DNA from: Candidatus Sivonenia alaskensis PMM_0068
GTDB taxonomy: Bacteria; Cyanobacteriota; Cyanobacteriia; Gloeobacterales; PMM-0068
Reading direction: 5' to 3'
DNA length: 7,621 bases
NCBI GenBank assembly: GCA_949127685.1
Contig: CASBPW010000264.1
Location: forward strand, 1-7,621
Part shown: in pieces, positions 1 to 6,921 of the stretch
Position numbering within the stretch: position 1 is the first letter of the stretch
How the letters are laid out: each line of letters starts with the position of its first letter
The notes under the pieces: generated by a model
What the model was told of the DNA's origin: nothing
Seen by the model: only the letters and a program-made list of their open reading frames with translations
Database searches by the model: none
Made by a program: the position numbers and the translations under genes

Positions 1-29
1 ACGCCCACAGAGCATGGTCAGACCAAGCT

Positions 30-56
30 AAAAGTCGAGGCTCACCGGGATGAGCT
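30..56 (-). terminator. Weak candidate terminator downstream of the last gene
   Basis: Reading the minus strand, GCTCA (55-51) and TGAGC (44-40) form a 5-bp stem with a 6-nt loop, followed by CTCGACTTTT. The stem is short, and the T run is only four bases and is displaced from the stem. The rest of 1-104 shows no supported gene. The operon may equally continue beyond the window. Confidence 0.2.
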
Positions 57-104
57 AGCTACTATGAATCAGGCGCTTCAGGGTGTTTTGGTCCCGTAAG
101 GGTC

Positions 105-584
105 TTAAGGATTCCACAAAGGAGAGGACACAATAGCCGCTACATCTAAAACAGTGAGGATACCTTCTTTATATGGCAGGTAGCCTCTCAAAAAAGGCAT
201 CAATTCTGGAGTCGGTGTTTCTGTTCCAATCGAAGATTGAAGGCGCTCATTCGCTAGACGGATCACTCCGTGGACTTTCTGTACCGCAAAACTCAAAGGA
301 ATTTCCTCTGCCTGGATCTGAATAATGGTGTATCGCTGGACGTTCATATCTAGGGGATTAAACCCTAGCATCATCGACAAGTCCACAACCCAAGAAACTC
401 GGCTCCGTCGATTGGACAGACCAAGGACGCAAGCAGGCATCAGGGGCATAGGGGTAATTTGCTGGGCTCCGATCATAAGCACAGCTTTGGCAGAGGCCAT
501 CGGAAGCGCTACAGGGCCTTTTGTCCCTAACTGAAACTCAAGATAAGCTTCTTCCAGTGATTTAGCAGAAGTCATGGTCTGCAT
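105..584 (-). CDS. cheW: CheW adaptor protein (PixI-like)
   Basis: A 159-residue soluble adaptor that links receptors to CheA. The motif MPLMPACVLGLSNRRSRVSW followed by VVDLSMMLGF (47-75) is the core signature of cyanobacterial PixI/Slr1043-type CheW proteins. Further CheW strands are RYTIIQI (84-90), PLSFAVQKVHGVIRL (96-110) and the final strand GYLPYKEGILTVLDV (134-148), which ends in the typical hydrophobic-Leu-Asp pattern. The ATG at 584 lies 5 nt after the CheY stop and has only a weak GTGGG-like sequence upstream, so translational coupling is likely; an ATG three codons later (575) is an alternative start. It is the last gene of the cluster inside the window. It differs clearly from the 164-residue CheW-like protein encoded at 2212-2706. 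Confidence 0.93.
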   Translation of the reverse strand: MQTMTSAKSLEEAYLEFQLGTKGPVALPMASAKAVLMIGAQQITPMPLMPACVLGLSNRRSRVSWVVDLSMMLGFNPLDMNVQRYTIIQIQAEEIPLSFAVQKVHGVIRLANERLQSSIGTETPTPELMPFLRGYLPYKEGILTVLDVAAIVSSPLWNP

Positions 585-589
585 AACAA

Positions 590-952
590 TTAGCCCACTA
601 CAGATTTAACAGCCCGCACCAATTGCTCTTGCGTAAAGGGCTTGGTCACATAGACATCAGCCCCTTGCTTCATCCCCCAAAGGCGGTCAATTTCTTGATT
701 TTTGGAAGAGCACACTACGATAGGAAGCTTCTTGGTTGCTGGGTTACCCTTTAGGCTACGGCATAGCTCGAAGCCACTCATTCCAGGCATTACCACATCG
801 GTTACAATAGCATCTGGCTTTTGTTCAATAGCTTTGTTGAGCGCTTCTTTGCCATCCGTTGCATTAATTACTATATAGCCATTTTCCCGCAGATAATGAC
901 TGATCAGTTCCAGTTCGGAAAGAGTGTCATCTACAACTAAAATAGTACTCAT
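590..952 (-). CDS. CheY-like single-domain response regulator (PixH/PilH type)
   Basis: A 120-residue stand-alone receiver domain, usual length for a CheY. The key residues are all visible: Asp8-Asp9 in LVVDDT, phospho-acceptor Asp52 in VTDVVMPGMSG, Ser82 in VVCSSK at the Thr/Ser position, and Lys104 in VTKPF. It has no output domain. In the Pix, Pil and Hmp pathways this protein takes phosphate from CheA and either acts on the pilus motors or serves as a phosphate sink; which applies here cannot be read from sequence. The ATG at 952 is supported by a strong AGGAG 7 nt upstream. It is preceded by a 70-nt gap, the longest in the cluster, and followed after 5 nt by the CheW gene, so the last two genes form a tight pair equivalent to pixH-pixI. 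Confidence 0.95.
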   Translation of the reverse strand: MSTILVVDDTLSELELISHYLRENGYIVINATDGKEALNKAIEQKPDAIVTDVVMPGMSGFELCRSLKGNPATKKLPIVVCSSKNQEIDRLWGMKQGADVYVTKPFTQEQLVRAVKSVVG

Positions 953-959
953 CGGCGGA

Positions 960-964
960 CTCCT
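960..964 (-). promoter_or_regulatory. Ribosome-binding site for the CheY-like gene
   Basis: AGGAG with a 7-nt spacer to the ATG at 952. It is the best-placed Shine-Dalgarno sequence in the window and fixes the start of this gene. It suggests that the CheY-like protein is translated independently of the gene before it. Confidence 0.7.
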
Positions 965-1001
965 AGATAATCAATTCATCAGCAAGGCTCAGATCTACTA
1001 T

Positions 1002-1020
1002 GCCCATAAATAGACTGGGC
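1002..1020 (-). other. Small hairpin just after the PatA-like gene
   Basis: On the minus strand GCCCA and TGGGC form a 5-bp stem around a 9-nt loop, starting 2 nt after the TGA stop. It is not followed by a T run, so it is not a standard terminator. It could be an mRNA processing or stability element, or chance. Confidence 0.25.
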
Positions 1021-1022
1021 TA

Positions 1023-2183
1023 TCACACATGCAAATGACGATTAACGACCTTGAGTAAGCCCTCTTTTGTGAATGGTTTTGTTAGGTAATCTGATGAACC
1101 TACTAAAGCAGCTCTAGCCCGGTCAATGAATCCAGTATGCCCAGTTACCATCACGATTGGGGTTTTCTTAAATAAGGGATTCTTGCGTAGTAAACGGCAT
1201 AATTCATAGCCGTCTATCATAGGCATTCCCACGTCGAGTAAAATAAGATCCGGCTTGGTTCGTGTGATTTGCATCAATGCTTTTACGGGATCATTAATAG
1301 CCGAAACACTATACTTTGGATCTCCTAAACAACGACTAATCTCATTAGTAATGGTTGGACTATCATCTACACAAGCAATGGCATAGATAGCAAGTTCTTT
1401 GGCGGGAGGTGTAAGCACTGAGGGAGTTGACTTTGGCAGTCTGGGAAGTTGATCAAAAGGTTCCTGCGGCTCTCTTAAATGGATGATCTGTCCACGAATA
1501 TAGGGGACTAAACTCTTGGCCAAATCTAGTTCGTCACGATTGATGAGGGTAGCTATTTGCCGTAAACTAAAACCCCTAAGTAGGGTGCGAAATTTTTCAG
1601 GTAGCTCCGGCAAACCCTGCTGCTGGTTCGCCGCTTGAGTAAAATAGTAGAGGCGTTGATAGGGAGACCAGAGATCGATACCCAAAGACTGCCAAATCTC
1701 TAGTCGCTTCTTCGCCTGTTCGTCTAAGGTGGAAAAGTTAAACTTACAAATACTGGAAACTTTGTCTGAGTGTGTGAAGCTACACGTCCCATGATCTAGC
1801 CATGAAAGAGATTCAAAAACTTCTTTTGTGATTTCCTCAACCGTTTGTGTCATCTGTAAAAAAGTTATTTTCTGTTGTTGTGATAACCAGACGAGTACGG
1901 CTCCATCCAGAGGCTTAGTCGATGGAGTCTTCTTGTCAAACGAATTACTCAGCTGCGTGCGGATCTCATCGCTCAAAGCAATTCCTTTGCGCCGCAAGTA
2001 GTTGTATAACCTTTCTAGGGGTTCCAAGTTATTCGTAATGTGCGTAATCTTACCAAGCTCTAAATCAATAAACCAATGTACTGAATTATGCATGACAACT
2101 AACTGTCCACTAGCCTGTTGATCACAGAGGTCATGTAATAAAACCAGAGGTTGACTATCTTTACTACTGTCCATAGTGATCAC
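1023..2183 (-). CDS. PatA/PixG-type response regulator (PATAN-like N-terminus plus receiver)
   Basis: A 386-residue regulator of the cyanobacterial PatA family, which includes PixG, Slr1041 and HmpA. The N-terminal part (about 13-130) has the PATAN/DUF4388 look: LLHDLCDQQASGQLVV followed by WFIDLELGKITHITNN. A helical middle region runs to about 240, then a Pro-rich linker at 242-261. The receiver occupies about 265-386, with acidic pocket Asp273-Asp274, phospho-acceptor Asp317 in LLLDVGMP, Thr347 and Lys369 in TKPF, so it should be phosphorylatable, probably by the CheA of this operon. It has no DNA-binding domain, so it probably acts through protein contacts; in related systems PatA-type proteins affect type IV pilus function. 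The start is uncertain: the GTG at 2183 has AGG 6 nt upstream, while an in-frame ATG three codons later (2174) has no nearby Shine-Dalgarno sequence. The gene ends with two in-frame stops in a row (TGA TAG). Confidence 0.9.
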   Translation of the reverse strand: MITMDSSKDSQPLVLLHDLCDQQASGQLVVMHNSVHWFIDLELGKITHITNNLEPLERLYNYLRRKGIALSDEIRTQLSNSFDKKTPSTKPLDGAVLVWLSQQQKITFLQMTQTVEEITKEVFESLSWLDHGTCSFTHSDKVSSICKFNFSTLDEQAKKRLEIWQSLGIDLWSPYQRLYYFTQAANQQQGLPELPEKFRTLLRGFSLRQIATLINRDELDLAKSLVPYIRGQIIHLREPQEPFDQLPRLPKSTPSVLTPPAKELAIYAIACVDDSPTITNEISRCLGDPKYSVSAINDPVKALMQITRTKPDLILLDVGMPMIDGYELCRLLRKNPLFKKTPIVMVTGHTGFIDRARAALVGSSDYLTKPFTKEGLLKVVNRHLHV

Positions 2184-2211
2184 GGTGCCTAGAGGTCATG
2201 AAGGGGAGATT

Positions 2212-2706
2212 TTAAACGGTCGCTATTTGAGTGAGATAATCATAGTCCAATAAAAAGATGAGAGGTTCATCTTCTACGCGAATGGCGAATCGACTGATGG
2301 TGTGTACTTTTTGAGGCACAGTAGGGATCAAAGATATAGGTACAAAAGCAGACTCACTGATACGACGCAGTAAAGGAGCTATATGGATCGGGATGGCAAC
2401 CAGTGTTTTTTGAGGAGTCTCAAAAAAGATGAGATATCCTTTTTCTATATCTAGTTCTTGAGTGCTCTTTCCTTCCGTTAGATAGTTTTCTAAGTTAAAA
2501 AAATGGAGATCCTTTCCTTCGCAAGAAGTTGGTGCATACAGGCTTTTCTGGTCTCTATAAATAGCCCTTATCGGTGCTATTTTTTGAGCAGTGTCTGTTG
2601 AGACAGCAAGCCATTCTTGACCTAGGCCGAAAGTGATCACTTGTTTGGTCACAGGGGTTTTACGATCAGCCAGTCGGCGAGAGGTAAAACTAGAAATAAG
2701 AGCCAT
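2212..2706 (-). CDS. Divergent CheW-like adaptor protein
   Basis: A 164-residue soluble protein that I read as a single CheW-type adaptor domain with a short N-terminal extension (residues 1-20, basic). Strand-like stretches KQVITFGLGQEWLAVST (21-37), GYLIFFETPQKTLVAIPI (90-107) and a final EDEPLIFLLDYDYL (145-158) follow the CheW pattern, in which the last strand ends in a hydrophobic-Asp pair. It lacks the GLxNRR motif seen in the other CheW of this operon, so the two are not recent duplicates. The likely role is coupling CheA to receptors, or altering that coupling; this is inferred from fold and position. The ATG has a good ribosome-binding region (AGGAG then AAGG) that overlaps the CheA stop codon, and the gap to CheA is 13 nt. 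Visibly AT-rich: 2401-2460 contains 19 G+C in 60. A more remote regulatory role is possible because the sequence match to CheW is weak. Confidence 0.75.
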   Translation of the reverse strand: MALISSFTSRRLADRKTPVTKQVITFGLGQEWLAVSTDTAQKIAPIRAIYRDQKSLYAPTSCEGKDLHFFNLENYLTEGKSTQELDIEKGYLIFFETPQKTLVAIPIHIAPLLRRISESAFVPISLIPTVPQKVHTISRFAIRVEDEPLIFLLDYDYLTQIATV

Positions 2707-2716
2707 AATGCCTTTG

Positions 2717-2721
2717 CTCCT
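2717..2721 (-). promoter_or_regulatory. Ribosome-binding site for the divergent CheW-like gene
   Basis: AGGAG lies 10 nt upstream of the ATG at 2706 and overlaps the TAG stop of CheA. A second purine core, AAGG (2711-2714), lies 4 nt upstream. The overlap implies that ribosomes finishing CheA can begin this gene. Confidence 0.6.
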
Positions 2722-5700
2722 ATGCGGTAGGGGTGCGGTGGGTGGACTGAATAAGCTGGTTCAAGGCTTGGAGTAGTTCTTGTTCTTTGAAGGGTTTGGA
2801 GAAATACTCGGAGGCTCCTAACCTTAGGGCTAGCTGACGGTGCTTGTCTCCACTCCGCGAAGTCAGCATTGTAATTGGCAAGTGCTTTAGGGCCGGATTC
2901 GCTTTGGCCTCTGCCAAAAAGCCAAAACCATCCAAGCGAGGCATTTCGATATCGCAGATCACGGCATTGACTACCAGGCCGCTGGTTAATTGTTCAATGG
3001 CATCCTGTCCATCTTTGGCTTGAGCGACGCGATATCCTGCTTTTTCTAAAGTGATGGCCAGGAACATACGGACGTTAATCGAATCGTCGATGACGAGAAT
3101 GCTTTCACGTTCCTGCTGTACTTGGCCTGCTGCAGACTGGACTGGGACTGCTGTCTTGGGTGCGTGTTCTTGGTTGGCAATCCAGGCAAATAGTCCTGGG
3201 ATACTGACTAAGGGGACTACCTGACCCGTTCCTAGAATAGTGCAGCCACTAAAGCCGGGAGGCATGGGAATAGGACCTTCTGCTTGACGGATGGCTACTT
3301 CCCGCTCTCCCCAACAGCGCTCGATTGGAACGCCAACCAGATCACTGCCCTGGCTCAAGATCAGCATGGCTGGGTTTGCCATCATCGCTATGTCGTCCGT
3401 CTCTACCTTACGGATAGGGCAACGGTAGTTGAGCCACTCTTTGAGAGCGAGTTTGGGCACTGCATAATTTTCCCACTGGAAAATAGTAGAGTCGTTGTTG
3501 TCCTCTTCCTCAAGAAGTGCCATTTGTTCGATGGCATCTACAGGGAAGGCCAGCATTACATTCTGACTTTCGACGAGGAGCACCCGACCTACGGAGAGGG
3601 TGACAGGCACGCTCAGGGTAAAAGTGGTCCCGATGCCTGGTTGGGTGTTGACCGTGATTTTTCCGCGTACTTGTTGGATGTTGGTACGGACCACATCCAT
3701 GCCGACGCCGCGACCGGAGAGTTCTGTAACCTGATCTGCGGTACTGAATCCCGGTTCAAAGATGAGGTCAAGCAGGTCTTGGGGGAGGGCTTTTTCTAGT
3801 TGGGCTTGGTCAAATCCCATCAGTTGCGCTTTGTCTCGGATCTTATCTAGATTGATCCCACCGCCGTCATCGCTGACGGTAATGATCGTTTCATTCCCTC
3901 GATAGAAAGCTTTGATCTCGATAGTGCCTTGGGCTGTTTTGCCTCTTGCTAAACGGGTCTTGATATCTTCAAGCCCGTGGTCAAAGGCATTACGCAATAA
4001 GTGCATCAAGGGGTCACCCAAAATCCCGAGTACAGTCCGGTCGATTAGGGTGGAACCTCCCTGAATCTTGAGGGCAGCGGGTTTACCGAATTGCTGTGCT
4101 AAATCCCGAATAGCGCGAGGGAAGCGTCCTACTACATCTGTTAGAGGGCGCATCCGCGAGTACATAACGTTGCTTTGGAGCTGCTTGGCGGTGCGGTTCA
4201 GTTCGGCGGCTGTATCGTCTGCGCTCCGGACTGTTAGGTCGATGTCACTGGTGACTTCTTGAATTTGGACGATACTTTCCATAACTTCCTGCCAAACCAG
4301 GTGGAGTTCGCTGTATCGGTCCATCTCCAGAGCATCGAAGTTTTCTTCTGAGGTGGATGGCTGCTCGCCAAGCATAGGAGTGTTGGCTTGGTTCGCTTCT
4401 TGGTCATAGGCTGAGCGCAAGCGGAGATTGAATTGCTCCAAGTTCCGCACGCGGGCATTTAAGCTGGTGACCAGGTTGTGTAGGCGTGCCAAGTATAGGG
4501 CCAAACCGTTGCGTTCAATGGTTAGGTCTCCACACAGGTCATCTAGTTGGTCTAGACGCTTGGCTGGAATACGGACAGTGTTGGCCTCTGAATTACTGGA
4601 AGCAGTTTCTATCTTCTTGGGCAGGATGGATTTTTCTAAAATATCCGAAGGAGGCTCTGAATTTAGAACGGTTTCAGCAACAATCTCTTGAGGGATTTGA
4701 GGCTCTAGACTGATTTCAAAGACTTCTGCCAGCACAATAGGTTGTTCGATTTCAAGCGTGAAGACTTCTTGGTTTTCAGGAGTTGTAACCGCTTCAGCAA
4801 CTAGCTCTTGCGGGAACACGGGCGCGATAGGTTCTACCGTCTGTGCCTCCTCCCTCCAAGAGCGAATTAGGGCCAGGTAGCCTTCTTCCGTAGTAGGCAA
4901 AGTTCTAACTGCTTCAGCAACTAGCTCTTGCGGGAACTCATGTTCTAGGGCAATATCCTCTTGAACCTGCTGTAGCTCCAGCAATGCTTCATTTTTATCT
5001 TCGGGTATATCTGCTTCAACAGCATGCTCTTGGTCTACTGCGGTTCCTATGGCATCGGTTACTGTTGCTGCAACAGCCGAGACCTTAACGAAGGCAGCTA
5101 TTTCAAACCATTGGTTAGATAGTTCGTCTGCGGGTTGCTCAGCCTCAAGAATCTCTTCTGTGATAGGTGTCTCGATGATTTCTTGCTCGACTGCCACATC
5201 AGGGGCAAGAGGCTCCAGACTGATTTCAGAGACTTCCGCCAGCACAATAGGTTGTTCGGTTTCAAGCGTAAAGATTTCTTGATTTTCAGGAACAAGAGCT
5301 GTTTCAGCGACCAGTGCCTCCATGATTTCGGGCTCTGTACTGATCTCTAATACTGCAGGCGATACCAAAGGTGCAGCAGCCTCAATATCAAAGACTTCTA
5401 GGAATGATGCTTCTGCTTCTGAATGGATTTCTGCTTCTGAAAGGGTGATCTGTTCTGACAGAGCGGACTCCATGCCAATGTCGAGGAGGGCTGCGAGCAT
5501 TCCAAGGCCCATATCTTCAGACAAGTCGGAAGTTATCTCCTCGGGATCAAAGATAGCGAGGGGTGCTGGTTCTGCCTTTATCTGTTCTTCTTCAAGGACT
5601 ACAGGTTCTGCCTCAAAGTCAAAGAGGTTTGCCAGTAAGTCCATCTCCCCAATTTCGGGCGTTCGTTCTTGTCCTGGTTCAATTCCTTGCTCTTTGGCGT

Positions 5701-6919
5701 CTGCCTTCGCTTCCGTTGCGCCTTGTAGGGACTCTGCGACTCTCTGTAAAGTTGGAGTCTCTCTCTCTAGTTCTGCGAACAGGGAGTCTAGATCGGCCCA
5801 CTCATTGTCTAGGATAACTTCGGCTAAAGGCTGGACGGGTGGAGCGGCCTCTAGTTCTTGGAAAAGGTCTAAATCCAATCCCAAGAGTAAAGCTTCTATT
5901 CCAAGGTCTGCTTCTGTCTTCGCAGGGCTGGGGTCTGTGATTTTTGCAGTGGTGGCTTCAAGCTGTAGATCGGAGAATAGGGATTCTAGCTCAGGCCAGT
6001 GCTCTAACGCGAGCTCAGGTAGTGCCCCAGGCTGTATTTCTGATGCTGATAGAAGAGACTCTATCGGCGCTATATCCATACCTGAGAGCAACAGTTCTAG
6101 CTCGGACTGTTGGGGGTTGTCGGCTGCTGGGTCAAGGTCAGAAGTTTCTGGGACGGCGATCGGACGGTAATCTAGCACACTGGGTATCAGCTCGCGTTGA
6201 CCGATGAGGACTAATGCTTGGGCATAGCGCCACTTCTCTAGAGCCAGAGTGGCAATCTGTGCGACCTGTGCTGGATACGTCTCTAAATAGTGGGTAACGG
6301 ACAGACAAAGACTGCTGAAATTGCTTAATTGCAGCATTTCCCCAAGCCCATCCAGCTCCTGTGCCAGGACGGAGAGTTCTGATTCTAGGCAAGGTTGGTT
6401 GGGTTGGGATAAGACTTCTTCTAAACGAAGTAAACTATATTCAACTTCTGATTCGAAAAACAGTTTAACGAGGTCGTGTCCACTCTCTTGGGAAGCCAGG
6501 GCGGTCTCATCCTCCGGTTGCACTTCCCCCAAAATGTTTTGGAGCTGATCAAAGAGGGGGGAGGCTGGTTGGAGCATTGCCTCTTCATTAGGGTCTGTGC
6601 CTTCCCGACTCATTTCGATGATCTGGCGGATGGAATCGAGTGCGTTTAGCAACAAGTTCTCTAGTTCTTCTTCCACTTCCGGACGGCGTGCTTGCAAAAT
6701 TTTGAAGCAGTCTTCTAGGCGGTGCGCGGTATGACTCAGCAGGTGAAACCGCATTAAGGCCGCCCCACCCTTGATCGAGTGGGCAGCTCTGAGCGCCCCA
6801 TCCATTTTCTTTGAGTCCACTCCCGTCACAGAGAGTCCCAGGACTACCGCTTCGAGGGTATCTAGATATTCTTGAGCTTCCTCCAGAAACTGGAGGCGAA
6901 CTTCTAACTCCTTATCCAT
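2720..6919 (-). CDS. cheA: Hybrid chemotaxis histidine kinase CheA with C-terminal receiver (PixL/PilL/HmpE type)
   Basis: A 1399-residue cytoplasmic kinase, the centre of the pathway. Domains in order: HPt at 1-110 with phospho-acceptor His47 in AAHSIKGGAALM; a second HPt-like helical region at about 148-245 with Gln187 where His would be; an acidic, Glu/Ala/Leu/Pro-rich linker at about 250-778 with repeats; dimerisation domain from TVRIPAKRLDQLDDL (781) to about 925; ATPase domain with N box HLLRNAFDHGLED (973-985), VSDDGGGIN (1015-1023) and GRGVGMDVVR (1069-1078); a CheW-like domain at about 1108-1245; and a receiver at about 1273-1392 with Asp1278, Asp1279, phospho-acceptor Asp1323, Thr1353 and Lys1375. 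All catalytic motifs look intact, so it should be an active kinase. I see no clear P2 (CheY-binding) domain; the linker takes its place. It is much longer than the roughly 650-residue E. coli CheA, mainly because of the linker and receiver. The ATG is 2 nt after the receptor stop, with only a weak GAGAG upstream; the HPt domain begins at once, which supports this start. Family is certain; assignment to the Pix, Pil or Hmp branch is not. Confidence 0.97.
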   Translation of the reverse strand: MDKELEVRLQFLEEAQEYLDTLEAVVLGLSVTGVDSKKMDGALRAAHSIKGGAALMRFHLLSHTAHRLEDCFKILQARRPEVEEELENLLLNALDSIRQIIEMSREGTDPNEEAMLQPASPLFDQLQNILGEVQPEDETALASQESGHDLVKLFFESEVEYSLLRLEEVLSQPNQPCLESELSVLAQELDGLGEMLQLSNFSSLCLSVTHYLETYPAQVAQIATLALEKWRYAQALVLIGQRELIPSVLDYRPIAVPETSDLDPAADNPQQSELELLLSGMDIAPIESLLSASEIQPGALPELALEHWPELESLFSDLQLEATTAKITDPSPAKTEADLGIEALLLGLDLDLFQELEAAPPVQPLAEVILDNEWADLDSLFAELERETPTLQRVAESLQGATEAKADAKEQGIEPGQERTPEIGEMDLLANLFDFEAEPVVLEEEQIKAEPAPLAIFDPEEITSDLSEDMGLGMLAALLDIGMESALSEQITLSEAEIHSEAEASFLEVFDIEAAAPLVSPAVLEISTEPEIMEALVAETALVPENQEIFTLETEQPIVLAEVSEISLEPLAPDVAVEQEIIETPITEEILEAEQPADELSNQWFEIAAFVKVSAVAATVTDAIGTAVDQEHAVEADIPEDKNEALLELQQVQEDIALEHEFPQELVAEAVRTLPTTEEGYLALIRSWREEAQTVEPIAPVFPQELVAEAVTTPENQEVFTLEIEQPIVLAEVFEISLEPQIPQEIVAETVLNSEPPSDILEKSILPKKIETASSNSEANTVRIPAKRLDQLDDLCGDLTIERNGLALYLARLHNLVTSLNARVRNLEQFNLRLRSAYDQEANQANTPMLGEQPSTSEENFDALEMDRYSELHLVWQEVMESIVQIQEVTSDIDLTVRSADDTAAELNRTAKQLQSNVMYSRMRPLTDVVGRFPRAIRDLAQQFGKPAALKIQGGSTLIDRTVLGILGDPLMHLLRNAFDHGLEDIKTRLARGKTAQGTIEIKAFYRGNETIITVSDDGGGINLDKIRDKAQLMGFDQAQLEKALPQDLLDLIFEPGFSTADQVTELSGRGVGMDVVRTNIQQVRGKITVNTQPGIGTTFTLSVPVTLSVGRVLLVESQNVMLAFPVDAIEQMALLEEEDNNDSTIFQWENYAVPKLALKEWLNYRCPIRKVETDDIAMMANPAMLILSQGSDLVGVPIERCWGEREVAIRQAEGPIPMPPGFSGCTILGTGQVVPLVSIPGLFAWIANQEHAPKTAVPVQSAAGQVQQERESILVIDDSINVRMFLAITLEKAGYRVAQAKDGQDAIEQLTSGLVVNAVICDIEMPRLDGFGFLAEAKANPALKHLPITMLTSRSGDKHRQLALRLGASEYFSKPFKEQELLQALNQLIQSTHRTPTA
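4667..4937 (-). repeat. Three copies of a short direct repeat at exactly 120-bp spacing in the CheA linker
   Basis: On the plus strand, gcttcagcaactagctcttg and the 7 bases after it (27 bp in all) are identical at 4791-4817 and 4911-4937. A diverged third copy starts at 4671. Starts are 120 bp apart. They encode FPQELVAEAV (residues 662-671 and 702-711) and IPQEIVAETV (742-751). A tandem 40-residue unit is the simplest reading. The middle unit also contains copy 2 of the 80-bp repeat, so the two repeat signals are parts of one unit. Confidence 0.9.
4700..4780 (-). repeat. Copy 2 of an 80-bp direct repeat inside the CheA linker
   Basis: Encodes CheA residues 714-740 (starts PENQEVFTLE, ends EISLEP). 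By direct alignment, 4701-4780 matches 5211-5290 at 73 of 80 bases. The offset is exactly 510 bp (170 codons), so the frame is kept. At protein level 24 of 27 residues are the same. Of the seven base changes, three alter an amino acid and four are silent. Confidence 0.95.
5210..5290 (-). repeat. Copy 1 of an 80-bp direct repeat inside the CheA linker
   Basis: Encodes CheA residues 544-570 (starts PENQEIFTLE, ends EISLEP) and pairs with 4700-4780. In both copies the repeat is preceded in the protein by a LVAE-containing segment (ALVAET here, ELVAEA in the other), so the duplicated unit was probably longer, about 40 residues, and has since decayed at its edges. Confidence 0.95.
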
Positions 6920-6921
6920 GA

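Noticed and set aside
53..60. Palindrome AGCTAGCT near the left edge
   Set aside because: An eight-base palindrome is expected by chance at this scale and has no partner site or gene context here.
1..104. Possible start of a further minus-strand gene (ATG at 15)
   Set aside because: Only five codons remain in the window and no ribosome-binding sequence is seen upstream, so it cannot be supported.
3284..3799. Open frame on the plus strand (171 codons) antisense to the CheA ATPase and CheW-like domains
   Set aside because: The opposite strand encodes highly conserved kinase motifs. The antisense protein shows no family features, and I see no convincing Shine-Dalgarno sequence.
5322..6170. Long open frame on the plus strand (282 codons), Ser/Ala-rich, antisense to the CheA linker
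   Set aside because: It lies fully opposite an in-frame, domain-containing gene. Its Ser-rich composition is what the complement of a Glu/Leu/Ala-rich low-complexity coding stretch would give. It has no recognisable domain.
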